DNA from: Acidobacteriota bacterium
GTDB lineage: Bacteria; Acidobacteriota; Terriglobia; Acidiferrales; UBA7541
Length of the DNA stretch: 43,362 bases
Direction: 5' to 3'
Assembly: GCA_013289825.1 (NCBI GenBank)
Contig: JABCZF010000032.1
Location: 1-43,362, forward strand
Every line of letters starts with the position of its first letter. Position 1 is the stretch's first letter. The position numbers and the translations under genes were made by a program. Below, piece by piece: positions 25,458 through 34,478 of the stretch. The notes below the pieces were generated by a model, which worked only from the letters and a program-made list of their open reading frames with translations, was not told the DNA's origin and searched no databases.

Positions 25458-28406
25458 GTGCTCAGCGAACAAGAGGCTATCCGCGTCCGCGGCGCCCGGG
25501 TTCACAATCTTCGCAACATCACTGTCGAAATCCCCCACAACGCCATCACCGTAGTCACCGGCGTGAGCGGCTCCGGCAAGTCTTCCCTCGCTTTCGACAC
25601 CGTCTACGCCGAAGGCCAGCGACGCTACGTCGAATCGCTGTCTTCCTACGCGCGGCAGTTCCTCGAGCGCATGGAAAAGCCCGATGTCGATGAAATCTCC
25701 GGCATCGCTCCGGCGGTCGCCATTCGCCAGAAAAATTCCACGCGCAATCCGCGCTCCACAGTTGCCACCTCGACGGAAATCTACGACTACCTCCGCTTGC
25801 TTTTCGCGCGTTGCGGACAGACTTTTTGCATTAAATGCGGCGCGGAAGTCCGCCGCGATAGCCCAGACGAAATCGCCACGCGTATTCTTTCGCTCGCGCC
25901 CGGCCGGCGCTTTTACATCATGTATCCGCTTCGAATCGCCCAACCGCAAGGAGCTAGCGGCCCGGCCCGCCGCGTCCTGAAGAAAAAACCTCCGCAACCT
26001 CCGCAAGAATCACTCAAACAAGCCCTCGGCGACATGCAACGGCGCGGCTTCAACCGCCTCTATCAAGACGGCCGCGTCCACGAATTTTCCTCTCCCGAAA
26101 CTCTGCTGGACGTGGACTTCACGAAGGCCGTCTACGTTCTAGTCGATCGCCTCACCGTGAATCCCGAATCGCGCTCGCGACTTACCGACTCCATCGAAAT
26201 CTGCTACCGCGAAGGCGGCGGCGAAGCTATCCTCGAATTCATCGCCGACACTTCGGCCAATGCTGCCGAGCGCCTTTCTTTCAACGAACGCTTCGAATGC
26301 AAAAATGATGGCACGCTTTATCAGGAACCGGAGCCGCGTCTTTTTTCTTTCAACAATCCCTACGGCGCGTGCCCGCGCTGCCAGGGCTTTGGCAACACCA
26401 TCGATTTCGATCTCAATCTCGTCGTTCCGGATTCCGGCAAGTCGCTTGATGATGGCGCCATCGAACCCTGGAGCAAGCCGCGTTACCGCGCTCTCCTCCA
26501 GGACGTAAAAAAATGGGCCCGCGGCCGCGGCATTCCGCTCACGGTTCCGTGGCGCCAACTGACCGCCGAACAGCGGCGTCTGGTTCTTGAAGGCGATCCG
26601 GAAAACGATTTCGAAGGCGTAAAAGGCTTCTTTAACTGGCTCGAACGCAAGAAGTACAAACTGCACGTCCGCGTTTTTCTCAGCCGCTACCGCGGCTATG
26701 CGACATGCCCGGATTGTAGCGGCACGCGCCTCCGCCCCGAAGCCCGGGCCGTCCGTGTAGCGGGCCGTTCCATCACCGAACTCACCAAGCTGACCGTAAA
26801 GGAGGCACGGACTTTCTTCTCCACGCTGGTTCTTTCCGAATTGCAAGCCAAAGTCGCGGAGAAAATTCTCGAAGAAATTCGCACGCGACTGCAATTTCTC
26901 GATGAGGTCGGCCTCGATTACCTCACGCTCGATCGCCTTACTTCGACTCTCTCCGGTGGTGAATCGCAGCGCATCCAACTCGCCACATCGCTCGGCTCGC
27001 ATCTGGTTGGTGCCCTCTACGTCCTCGATGAACCTTCCATCGGCCTCCACCCGCGCGACACGCAACGCCTCATCGACATCCTCAGGTCTCTCCGCGATCT
27101 TGGCAATACCGTCCTAGTCGTCGAACACGATCCCGACACCATTCGCGCCGCCGATCACGTCATCGATCTCGGTCCCGGCGCCGGAGAACTCGGCGGCAAA
27201 CTCCTCTTCGCCGGTAACTACGAAGGCATGCTTGCCGACCAGAAGTCCCTCACCGGCCGCTACCTCAGCGGGGAACTCGCTATTCCCATTCCCAACAATC
27301 GCCACAAGCCCACCGGTAAGGTTCTCCGCCTCTACGGCGCAACGCTCCACAACTTGCAAAATGTCGATCTGATGATCCCGCTCGGCACTCTGACCGTGGT
27401 AACCGGTGTCAGCGGTTCCGGCAAGTCCACGCTGGTCCACGATGTTCTCTACCGTGCTCTCGCCGCAAAACGCACCGGTGGCAGTGTCAAAGAATTCTGC
27501 GACCGGCTAGAAGGCGACGCCAATATCCGCGAAGTGGTTATCGTTGACCAATCTCCCATCGGCCGCACTCCGCGTTCGAATCCTGCCACTTATCTCAAAG
27601 CCTTCGACTCCATCCGCGAAGTCTTTGCCGCCACGCCCGACGCCAAGCGGCGGGGCTTCACCGCGGGCCATTTTTCCTTTAACGTCCCCGGCGGCCGCTG
27701 CGAAACCTGCCAGGGCGATGGCACCGTCACGGTAGAAATGCAATTCCTAGCGGATGTCGAACTCGTCTGCGAAGAATGCCGTGGCACGCGCTTCAAAACC
27801 AGCGTCCTCGAGGTCCGCTATCGCGGTAAAAATGTACACGAAGTTCTGCAACTCACGGCCCGCGAAGCTCTGGCCTTTTTCACCGGCGTTCCCAAAGTCG
27901 TCTCCAAGCTCCGCATCCTGAATGAAATCGGCCTCGGCTATCTCCGCCTGGGCCAATCCGCCACCACTCTCTCCGGCGGTGAAGCTCAGCGCTTGAAACT
28001 CGCCGCGCATCTAGCCCGCACCGAAAACCAAGGCATCCTCTATATCCTCGACGAGCCCACCACTGGCCTGCATTTCGACGACATCGCGAAACTCCTCTCG
28101 GCCTTCCGCAAACTCCTGGAATCCGGCGCCTCGCTTCTGGTCATCGAACACAATCTCGACGTCATCAAATCCGCCGACTGGCTCATCGACCTCGGCCCCG
28201 AAGGCGGCGACCAAGGCGGCAAAATCATCGCCACCGGCACGCCCGAACAAGTAGCCCGCAATCAAACCTCGCACACCGGCCGATTCCTGGCCCGCGTTCT
28301 TAACAGCAACGGCCAGGCAAAGCGCCCGACCAACGGCGCATCCAAGTCCGCAGCACCTTCAGGTACAATCGCGAACGGCGCAGGAAATCGTCCGCCCGAA
28401 CAATGA
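25458..28406 (+). CDS. uvrA: Excinuclease ABC subunit A (UvrA)
   Basis: UvrA is the ATP-dependent damage sensor of nucleotide excision repair. It dimerises, finds lesions and loads UvrB. The protein has 982 residues (usual about 940-960). Present are the first Walker A GVSGSGKSS (about 35-43), LSGGESQRIQLATSLG and LDEPSIGLHPRD, then the second Walker A GVSGSGKSTL, LSGGEAQRLKLAAHLAR and LDEPTTGLHFDD. The C-terminal zinc module (GRCETCQGDG...CEECRGTRF) is intact. In the N-terminal zinc module the first pair reads CKND (C281, D284) instead of C-x2-C, while the second pair C305/C308 is kept. The start is GTG 25458, just before IRVRGARVHNLRN; TTG 25434 is possible. Its stop overlaps the next gene (ATGA). 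Confidence 0.96.
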   Translation: MLSEQEAIRVRGARVHNLRNITVEIPHNAITVVTGVSGSGKSSLAFDTVYAEGQRRYVESLSSYARQFLERMEKPDVDEISGIAPAVAIRQKNSTRNPRSTVATSTEIYDYLRLLFARCGQTFCIKCGAEVRRDSPDEIATRILSLAPGRRFYIMYPLRIAQPQGASGPARRVLKKKPPQPPQESLKQALGDMQRRGFNRLYQDGRVHEFSSPETLLDVDFTKAVYVLVDRLTVNPESRSRLTDSIEICYREGGGEAILEFIADTSANAAERLSFNERFECKNDGTLYQEPEPRLFSFNNPYGACPRCQGFGNTIDFDLNLVVPDSGKSLDDGAIEPWSKPRYRALLQDVKKWARGRGIPLTVPWRQLTAEQRRLVLEGDPENDFEGVKGFFNWLERKKYKLHVRVFLSRYRGYATCPDCSGTRLRPEARAVRVAGRSITELTKLTVKEARTFFSTLVLSELQAKVAEKILEEIRTRLQFLDEVGLDYLTLDRLTSTLSGGESQRIQLATSLGSHLVGALYVLDEPSIGLHPRDTQRLIDILRSLRDLGNTVLVVEHDPDTIRAADHVIDLGPGAGELGGKLLFAGNYEGMLADQKSLTGRYLSGELAIPIPNNRHKPTGKVLRLYGATLHNLQNVDLMIPLGTLTVVTGVSGSGKSTLVHDVLYRALAAKRTGGSVKEFCDRLEGDANIREVVIVDQSPIGRTPRSNPATYLKAFDSIREVFAATPDAKRRGFTAGHFSFNVPGGRCETCQGDGTVTVEMQFLADVELVCEECRGTRFKTSVLEVRYRGKNVHEVLQLTAREALAFFTGVPKVVSKLRILNEIGLGYLRLGQSATTLSGGEAQRLKLAAHLARTENQGILYILDEPTTGLHFDDIAKLLSAFRKLLESGASLLVIEHNLDVIKSADWLIDLGPEGGDQGGKIIATGTPEQVARNQTSHTGRFLARVLNSNGQAKRPTNGASKSAAPSGTIANGAGNRPPEQ

Positions 28407-29761
28407 TTCTCCCAAGTTTCCTCAGATGTACAGCGGTGGCGATCTTCCTCGTAGGGGCACGGCGCACTGTGCCCGTCTTGGCCGCCGTCCCGACTTATTC
28501 CGCCCAATCCAACCCCCAACAAAAATCCCCGCAAACCCAACCGCAATCCCGCACGCAGAAACTAGCCAACCCCCTCAACGATCTCCTGGAGGAAGCCCAG
28601 CACGACATCGACGCCAACCAATTCGAAGCCGCCCTCACGCCCCTCCAAAAATTCCTAGCCGAAAAACCGGAGATCGCCTGGGCCCACTTTCAACTCGCCT
28701 ACGCCTACACCGCACTCAAGCGCACCGACCAAGCTCTCGCCGAATACGAACGTGCCACCACGCTGGATCCGAAAATGTCCGAGGCCTTCCTCAATCTGGG
28801 CATTCTTCTGTCCGAAAAGGATCCCGCCGCCGCGGTCGTTCCGCTGCGTCGGGCGGTTGATCTCCTCCCCGCGCAAAGCCGTCCGCGCTTCCTCCTCGGC
28901 CACGCGCTCGAGCGCTCCGGCGACATTCCCGGCGCAGTCGACGGCTACGAAGCCGCCCTGCGTCTCGATCCTCGCGACGTCGAAACGATCATCCACCTCG
29001 GCAATCTCTACGTCGGCCTAAAGCGCTATCCCGACGCCGAGACAAAATTCCGCGCCGGCCTGGAACTCGAACCGAAATCCCCGCAAGCGCTGCTGGGACT
29101 GGCCGAAACCCTGGACTTGCAAAAAAAGCCCGAAGCCGCGGCAGCCTTCCGCGACTACCTCGCGGTTCGGCCGGATGCTCCCGGCGCGCAATCTCGCGTG
29201 ATCCATCTGCTCCTAGAACAAAAACAGTACGAAGCCGCGTTAACCGAATTGGATCGCTCCGACGCAGGTAAATCTCCCACTCTCGATTCCCTCCGTTCGC
29301 GCGCCGACATCCAAATCGCCCAGAAAAAATGGGACGATGCCATCCTCACCCTGCGTAAAGCCATCACGCTGGCCCCCCATGACGCAGAGCTGCGGGGTGG
29401 CCTGGGCCGTGTTTTCATGCAGAAACGCGATTTCGCTTCTGCCGAAAAGGAAATCAAGGCAGCGCTTGAGATGGATCGAAACAATCTTGTGTATTGGAAG
29501 GACCTCAGATCCACTTACTATCTTGGCGGCAACTATTCGGCCACTCTCGCCACCCAGGACTTGATCGCTAAGGTAGAAACTCCTGGAGCAGGCGAGTGGT
29601 TTATCCGTGCACTCTGCTACGATAAGCTGAACCAGCCCAAGCCTGCGCTCGAGGCATACGAAAAGTTTCTCGAGCTAGACCAGGACCAGAATCCGAACCA
29701 GGTCTGGCAGGCGCAGCAGCGCAGCAAGGTCTTGCGTCGCATGCTGGATCAGAAAAGGTAG
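28403..29761 (+). CDS. Exported TPR-repeat protein in the uvrA operon
   Basis: The 452-residue protein has a signal peptide or anchor (VAIFLVGARRTVPVLAAVPTYSA) and about nine tetratricopeptide repeats from residue 60 to the end. Examples are WAHFQLAYAYTALKRTDQALAEYERATTLDP, AFLNLGILLSEKDPAAAVVPLRRAVDLLP and RPRFLLGHALERSGDIPGAVDGYEAALRLDP. TPR solenoids bind proteins; nothing shows which. It overlaps uvrA by 4 bases (28403 ATGA), so it is translated from the uvrA message. Location outside the membrane makes a direct repair role unlikely unless the N-terminal segment stays in the cytoplasm. Four bases separate its stop from the next gene. Confidence 0.85.
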   Translation: MILPSFLRCTAVAIFLVGARRTVPVLAAVPTYSAQSNPQQKSPQTQPQSRTQKLANPLNDLLEEAQHDIDANQFEAALTPLQKFLAEKPEIAWAHFQLAYAYTALKRTDQALAEYERATTLDPKMSEAFLNLGILLSEKDPAAAVVPLRRAVDLLPAQSRPRFLLGHALERSGDIPGAVDGYEAALRLDPRDVETIIHLGNLYVGLKRYPDAETKFRAGLELEPKSPQALLGLAETLDLQKKPEAAAAFRDYLAVRPDAPGAQSRVIHLLLEQKQYEAALTELDRSDAGKSPTLDSLRSRADIQIAQKKWDDAILTLRKAITLAPHDAELRGGLGRVFMQKRDFASAEKEIKAALEMDRNNLVYWKDLRSTYYLGGNYSATLATQDLIAKVETPGAGEWFIRALCYDKLNQPKPALEAYEKFLELDQDQNPNQVWQAQQRSKVLRRMLDQKR

Positions 29762-29765
29762 ATGC

Positions 29766-30299
29766 ATGGGGGGCCGCCGCGTGGCGCGACGCGTCGCATT
29801 GCCAATCTTGCTGGCCGCGTTATGCGGTGTGGGCGCCGTTGCGGACAAGCTGAGCGATCTTCAGGCGCGCTTCGATACCGAAACGAATGGCGTGCACAAG
29901 GCAAAAATGCTGCAGAAACTTGGCGATGCCGAATTCGAGGAGGCCACCCGCGCCGAGAAATCCGGTGATTACAGCACTGTGGATTTGATCCTAGAGAAAT
30001 ACCGAGACAATGTTCGCGCTGCCTCCGAGGCCCTCGAGAAGGAAACTCCCGATGGCGAGCGCCATCCCAACGGCTACAAGCAGCTCGAAATGCATGTCCA
30101 AAAAGGCCTGCGGCAGGTGGACGAAATCCTGCTCATCGCCCCTGCGGAGTTCAAGCCTCCCCTGCAACTCGTTCGCCAGGACCTGTTGACCCTCGACGAC
30201 AAATTGCTGCGCGCGCTCTTTCCGAGAAGACACGAAAAGAAGCCGCCGGACCCCGCAGTTCCGCCAACGAGGCCAGCAGATCCGGGAGTGCAATTATGA
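29766..30299 (+). CDS. Small exported protein of unknown function (uvrA operon)
   Basis: The 177-residue protein begins with a signal peptide (RVALPILLAALCGVGAVA). The mature part is helical and charged: KLSDLQARFDTETNGVHKAKMLQKLGDAEFEEATRAEKSGDYSTVDLILEKYRDNVRAAS in the N-terminal half, probably a coiled or bundled helix pair, and QVDEILLIAPAEF later. A basic and proline-rich tail closes it (RRHEKKPPDPAVPPTRPADPG). I do not recognise the family. It follows the TPR gene by 4 bases, and its stop overlaps the next start by 4 (30296 ATGA), so it belongs to the same translationally coupled set. An envelope-associated adaptor is the best guess. Confidence 0.65.
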   Translation: MGGRRVARRVALPILLAALCGVGAVADKLSDLQARFDTETNGVHKAKMLQKLGDAEFEEATRAEKSGDYSTVDLILEKYRDNVRAASEALEKETPDGERHPNGYKQLEMHVQKGLRQVDEILLIAPAEFKPPLQLVRQDLLTLDDKLLRALFPRRHEKKPPDPAVPPTRPADPGVQL

Positions 30300-30817
30300 A
30301 ACTGCGTCGGTGCGTTTTGTGTTTATCCGTGATGTTTCTTCAAGGCGTCTTGGTTGTTCGCGCCGGGTGTCAGACCCAGAAAGACTATCTTTCAGGCGTC
30401 GAAGCCGACAAAATCCGCGAAGCAGAAACGCCCAACGAGCGCATCGCCCTGTTCCTGACATTCGCCGATGACCGCCTCAAGAAACTCCAGTACGAATTCG
30501 ACCATCCATCGCAGGCCAACCACGCGGAGATGATCAATTCTCTATTAAACGCCTACGTCGGCTGCGTCGATGATGCCGCGGACCTCATCCAGCTGGGCAT
30601 CGAGAAACAACAGAACATTCGCAAAGGCATCGACCTGATGGCTTCCCGGACGAAGGATTTCCTCGTGATCTTGCAAAAAATTCCGACCGATGTGACGGAC
30701 GCCGAATTCTATAAGGAGAATCTCGACGACGCCGTGGAAGGTACCCGCGACGCCTCCAAGGAAGCCGAAGCTGCCAAGAAAAACGTCGCCCCGCCGCCGG
30801 TCCGGCGAAAGAAATAA
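30296..30817 (+). CDS. Small exported helical protein of unknown function (uvrA operon)
   Basis: The 173-residue protein has a signal peptide (CVLCLSVMFLQGVLVVRAGCQ) followed by a helical core: ADKIREAETPNERIALFLTFADDRLKKLQYEF, then EMINSLLNAYVGCVDDAADLIQLGIEKQQNIRKGIDLMASRTKDFLVILQ. The end is rich in Lys and Ala (EAEAAKKNVAPPPVRRKK). The core reads like a four-helix bundle. A Cys in GCQ near the signal-peptide end could be a lipidation site, but the lipobox (VRAG-C) is imperfect. I do not recognise a family. Coupled to the previous gene by a 4-base overlap; the SprT-like gene follows after 41 bases, so these four genes form one unit with uvrA. Confidence 0.65.
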   Translation: MKLRRCVLCLSVMFLQGVLVVRAGCQTQKDYLSGVEADKIREAETPNERIALFLTFADDRLKKLQYEFDHPSQANHAEMINSLLNAYVGCVDDAADLIQLGIEKQQNIRKGIDLMASRTKDFLVILQKIPTDVTDAEFYKENLDDAVEGTRDASKEAEAAKKNVAPPPVRRKK

Positions 30818-30858
30818 ATGCGGCGAAGCAAATAGCCTCCGGTAAGGAACTGACCCCG

Positions 30859-31590
30859 GTGAAGGAATCTACCCCAACGAAGAAGCGGACGAGTTCTCCA
30901 GTGCCCGGAGGCGCACCACTCTTTCAGCGCGTTTTTACACGCCTTGGCTGCGCCGGGCGCCCCCCGCGTTTCCGGGTCGAATATTACCCGTACGCAAGTT
31001 TGGTGCTCACCATTCGCCGCCGCGAAGACGCAGTTTTCGTCCGATTCTCCGATCTGTTGCAGCACGCTCCACTCTCCGTTCTGGAAGGCGCCGCCGCCCT
31101 GCTCCTCTCCCGCGTCTATCGCCGCAAAGCTCCTCGTGTTTTAGTGGAGCCTTATCTGAACTACGCGCGCTCCGACCGCACCCGCAAGCGCATCAGCCGC
31201 ATGCGCGGCAGGCGCGTGCGGCTTACCTCCAGCGGTCCACAAGGCCGACACTTCGACCTCGAGAAAATGTTTAAGGAGTTGAACGAAACGTACTTCGCAG
31301 GCACTCTCAAGCGCCCCCACATCGGCTGGAGCACGCGAAGCTGGCGTCGCCAATTCGGGTGTTACGACCCCGGCCCCAATCAAATCCTCTTAAATCGCAG
31401 GATGGATCATCCCGCCGTCCCCCAAGTTGCCGTCGAGTACGTGCTGTACCACGAAATGCTTCACGTCAAGCACCCCACGCGCCGCTCCGGCTGCAGCCTG
31501 GTCTCCCATTCCACCGAATTCCGCGCCGAAGAAAAACGCTTCGCCGAATTCGACCGTGCCCGCCGTGTGCTCGATCGTCTAGCCCGCTGA
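30859..31590 (+). CDS. SprT-like zinc metalloprotease
   Basis: The 243-residue cytoplasmic-type protein has the SprT-like catalytic motif HEMLH (H198, E199, H202), followed by SHSTEF with a probable third ligand H217. The fold precursor FDLEKMFKELNETYFAGTLKRPHIGW is the family's typical N-terminal helix and strand. SprT/SPRTN-type proteases degrade proteins crosslinked to DNA in eukaryotes; bacterial members are poorly studied. Residues 1-130 are unique and basic (many Arg), suiting DNA or RNA contact. The GTG start follows AAGGAA at 9 bases. It sits in the uvrA transcription unit and about 0.9 kb from uvrC, which invites a repair role. That link is inference. Confidence 0.82.
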   Translation: MKESTPTKKRTSSPVPGGAPLFQRVFTRLGCAGRPPRFRVEYYPYASLVLTIRRREDAVFVRFSDLLQHAPLSVLEGAAALLLSRVYRRKAPRVLVEPYLNYARSDRTRKRISRMRGRRVRLTSSGPQGRHFDLEKMFKELNETYFAGTLKRPHIGWSTRSWRRQFGCYDPGPNQILLNRRMDHPAVPQVAVEYVLYHEMLHVKHPTRRSGCSLVSHSTEFRAEEKRFAEFDRARRVLDRLAR

Positions 31591-31912
31591 ACACCAGCTC
31601 CGCCTTGCGACTTGGCATGCGGCAGCGGTGCGGTCTCCCATCAGCGCGTCTATCGTCCAGCGGGGTTACTTTGGGGCGCGCCGCAACTCGGGGGCAGCGT
31701 GGAGGATTTGCGCTTGGACTCGACGAAGGCCCAGTGCTTTTCAGTTATGTGCTGCCGAACGGCGCGCATTACTTCACGCAGGTCTTACTCGAATGAACGA
31801 TTTCGGGACACCGCCAGGCGGTTTCTGGTGCACATTCCTTGGCGAGCCCGGCTGCGCAGTTGCGGAGCGCCTTCTGAGGCGGATCGCTCACCGCGCTGCT
31901 GCAAGTCTCGTC
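31591..31912. other. Intergenic stretch with possible gene remnants
   Basis: No gene is supported here. Two short plus-strand frames stand out. One ends at 31796 with residues GLDEGPVLFSYVLPNGAHYF and then TQVLLE, which reads like a real protein C-terminus but has no good start. The other begins with the ATG at 31793, overlapping that stop as ATGA, and runs 43 codons to 31924. They may be the tail of a decayed gene and a short coupled frame, or chance. Confidence 0.25.
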
Positions 31913-32401
31913 CTAGATCGCTGACTTCTTGTCTTTCTCCACTTCTTTATAAAGCTTATCGATCTTTTTCTGGACCTTATCCCGGTCCTCCGCTTTGGGA
32001 TACAAATCCAGATAACGGGTGTAGGACTTGATGGCCGGCCTCTTCAATCCCTTTTTTTCCTGTGCCTCACCCAGCAAGCGGAAGGGCAGTGCGTAGCCCG
32101 GTTTCGCCGTTGTGGCGTCTTCGAAACGGTCGATGGCTGCATCCAGGTCGCCTTTATGCATGTAGTATTGGCCCACCTGCATGTCTTTTTCCGCGCGCAA
32201 CGGGTCCCACTTCGGCTGATCCGGCGCATTCTGCGTGGCGTTGTCGCTGTTCGGCTTCGGCGGCTTCGGCTTATCCGTCGGAGAGGAAGGTTTGTCCGCC
32301 GGATTTGGCGGCGGTTCCTGCGCTCCGCCACGCACCGCTCGGCCAGGCACCAGGAAAGCAACGAGGGTTACGGAAAGCGCATTTCGCGTGAGTTTTTTCA
32401 T
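31913..32401 (-). CDS. Exported TPR-containing protein
   Basis: The 162-residue protein has a signal peptide (MKKLTRNALSVTLVAFLVPGRAVRGGAQ), a Pro/Lys/Ser-rich linker (PPPNPADKPSSPTDKPKPPKPNSD) and a C-terminal pair of TPR motifs. These read DMQVGQYYMHKGDLDAAIDRFEDATTAKPGYALPFRLLGEAQEKKGLKRPAIKSYTRYLDLYP, resembling BamD/YfiO-like tetratricopeptides of outer-membrane assembly, but it is too short for a full BamD. Its end is basic and lysine-rich. It faces the uvrA unit and diverges from uvrC, so it likely has its own promoter in the 121 bases between them. An envelope role is plausible; a repair role is not suggested. Confidence 0.78.
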   Translation of the reverse strand: MKKLTRNALSVTLVAFLVPGRAVRGGAQEPPPNPADKPSSPTDKPKPPKPNSDNATQNAPDQPKWDPLRAEKDMQVGQYYMHKGDLDAAIDRFEDATTAKPGYALPFRLLGEAQEKKGLKRPAIKSYTRYLDLYPKAEDRDKVQKKIDKLYKEVEKDKKSAI

Positions 32402-32522
32402 GTAGTCCGCAGGGATAAGAGCCGCTCGCCGGGCATGTTGCCAGGCCTCTCGGGCGAGTCACCATTCACAATTCTAGTATGATGGAGATGGCGCAATAAA
32501 TGAACCTTCCGCGTGAATTTCC

Positions 32523-34394
32523 ATGGAACCCCGAGAAATAGCCGCGTTGCTTCCAGAAAGTCCCGGCGTCTACCTCTTCAAAGACGCCGCCGGCACCGTG
32601 CTCTATGTCGGCAAGGCGCGGTCCTTGCGCAGCCGCGTGCGTTCCTATTTTCTCGAGTCGAGCTGGGTCAACGCCAAAACCGGTTCTCTGGCCCGCGAAC
32701 TCGCCGACCTCGAAACCATTCTCGTCGGCAACGAGCGCGAAGCTCTTGCACTCGAACACAATCTCATCAAGCAATATCGCCCCAAGTTCAATGTCCTTCT
32801 TCGCGACGACAAAACCTACCCGTACATCAAATTCACCGCTTCCGAAAAATACCCACGGGTCTATTTCACGCGCCGCATCAAGAAAGATGGCTCGCTCTAT
32901 TTTGGCCCCTATTTTCCCGCTGGCCTGGCGCGCCGCATTCTGCATTTCGTTCACAAGCGATTCCTGGTCCCATCGTGCACCGTAGACCTAACGCGCAGCC
33001 ATCCCCGTCCTTGTTTGCAGTACTACATCAAGCGCTGCCTCGGTCCTTGCTCTGCCGGCTTGACCACCGACGACCGTTACGCGGAAGCCGCCCGCGACGT
33101 GCGCCTCTTTCTCGAGGGCCGCCGCCACGACCTGATGAAAAGCCTCGAATCGCGCATGATGGGCGCCGCCGAAAAAGAGCAATTCGAACAAGCCGCTGCC
33201 TATCGCGACCTGCTCCGCACCCTCGAAGACATTGAAGAGCGCCAGCGCATCGCTTCCGCCCAGGGCGATGACACCGATGTGCTCGCTTACTACGCCGAAG
33301 CTCCTCTCGTGGCTGCCAATTTATTCCACTTGCGGGGCGGACGCGTCGTCGACCGCCGCGAGTTTTATTGGGAAGACCTGGAAGACTTCGACCCCCAGGA
33401 ATTCGTCCCGTCGCTTCTCAAGCAGCTTTACTTGGAAGCCGACTATGTTCCAAAAGCCATCCATGTGCCCAGCGATTTCGAAGATCGCGAACTGCTCGAA
33501 GAAACGCTGACGGAGCGCGCCGGGCACAAAGTCGAAATCTTCACGCCGCAGCGCGGCAACAAACGCGCATTCCTGGACCTCGTCGAAAGCAACGCCAAGC
33601 ACTCGTTCGAACAACGCTTCCGGGTATTGAAGCCGAGTTCGAAAGCCATCGGCGAAGCGCTCGAAAACGCCCTGAATCTCCCCGAAGAGCCGCGGCGCAT
33701 CGAAAGTTTCGACATCTCGCACATCCAGGGAACGGACACCGTCGCCGCCATGATCGTTTGGGAAAACGGACGCATGAAAAAATCCGACTACAGAAAATTC
33801 ATCATCCGCGGCGAAGATTCCAACAATCCGTTGGCCATCAACCCGTTGCCTGCCGCAGCACTATCCATCGCCAAAAACGACGACTTCCTAAGCATGCGCG
33901 AAGCAGTCACGCGCCGCTATCGCCGCCTGCTGGAAGAAAAAAAACCGCTCCCCGGTCTGATTCTCATTGACGGCGGCATCGGCCAACTCCACGCTGCCGC
34001 GCAAGCTCTCGATTCGCTGCAAATCATCAATCAACCGCTGGCGAGCATCGCAAAAAAAGAAGAAATCCTGTACGTCTTCGGCCAGGAAGACGATCCCATC
34101 GTTCTCGAACATCACTCGCCAGTCCTTCATCTTATCCAGCAAATCCGCGACGAGACGCACCGTTTCGCGGTCACCTTCCATCGCCAGCGCCGCGCCAAAC
34201 GCCAGACAAAATCTGCCCTCGACGGCATTCCAGGCATCGGCCCGCGCACCGCGCAAAAACTCCTCCGCGAATTCGGCAGCGTCTCAAACGTCCGCCGCGC
34301 GGGCCTCGAAAAATTGAGTGAGATCATTCCGCGAAAAGCCGCCGAGAAACTATTCGAGCAGCTCGGCGCGCTCGAATCCACGCGGGAATCATAA
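32523..34394 (+). CDS. uvrC: Excinuclease ABC subunit C (UvrC)
   Basis: UvrC makes the two incisions around a lesion once UvrB is loaded. The 623-residue length is normal. The N-terminal GIY-YIG nuclease domain shows ESPGVYLFKD (residues 13-20), VLYVGKARSLRSRV (27-40) and the catalytic Glu in EREALALEHNLIK (about E78). A UVR domain is seen near 205-243 (SRMMGAAEKEQFEQAAAYRDLL). The RNase H-like second nuclease follows with FDISHIQGTDTVAAMIV and LILIDGGIGQL, and tandem helix-hairpin-helix motifs end it (IPGIGPRTAQKLLREFGSVSNV, LSEIIPRKAAEKL). The ATG at 32523 lies behind AATTTCC with a weak ribosome site. Two plus-strand genes follow. Confidence 0.97.
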   Translation: MEPREIAALLPESPGVYLFKDAAGTVLYVGKARSLRSRVRSYFLESSWVNAKTGSLARELADLETILVGNEREALALEHNLIKQYRPKFNVLLRDDKTYPYIKFTASEKYPRVYFTRRIKKDGSLYFGPYFPAGLARRILHFVHKRFLVPSCTVDLTRSHPRPCLQYYIKRCLGPCSAGLTTDDRYAEAARDVRLFLEGRRHDLMKSLESRMMGAAEKEQFEQAAAYRDLLRTLEDIEERQRIASAQGDDTDVLAYYAEAPLVAANLFHLRGGRVVDRREFYWEDLEDFDPQEFVPSLLKQLYLEADYVPKAIHVPSDFEDRELLEETLTERAGHKVEIFTPQRGNKRAFLDLVESNAKHSFEQRFRVLKPSSKAIGEALENALNLPEEPRRIESFDISHIQGTDTVAAMIVWENGRMKKSDYRKFIIRGEDSNNPLAINPLPAAALSIAKNDDFLSMREAVTRRYRRLLEEKKPLPGLILIDGGIGQLHAAAQALDSLQIINQPLASIAKKEEILYVFGQEDDPIVLEHHSPVLHLIQQIRDETHRFAVTFHRQRRAKRQTKSALDGIPGIGPRTAQKLLREFGSVSNVRRAGLEKLSEIIPRKAAEKLFEQLGALESTRES

Positions 34395-34478
34395 CGATAA
34401 CCAGATTGAATAACGCATGCCGGTTAGCCCGTATTGCGCGCTTCGTGCCGCTATGTTACGGTTTTTGTGGAGGTTCTC

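Noticed and set aside
31913..32401. Calling this TPR protein BamD
   Set aside because: It is about 160 residues with only two repeats, while BamD has five repeats and about 245 residues, and it has no clear lipobox.
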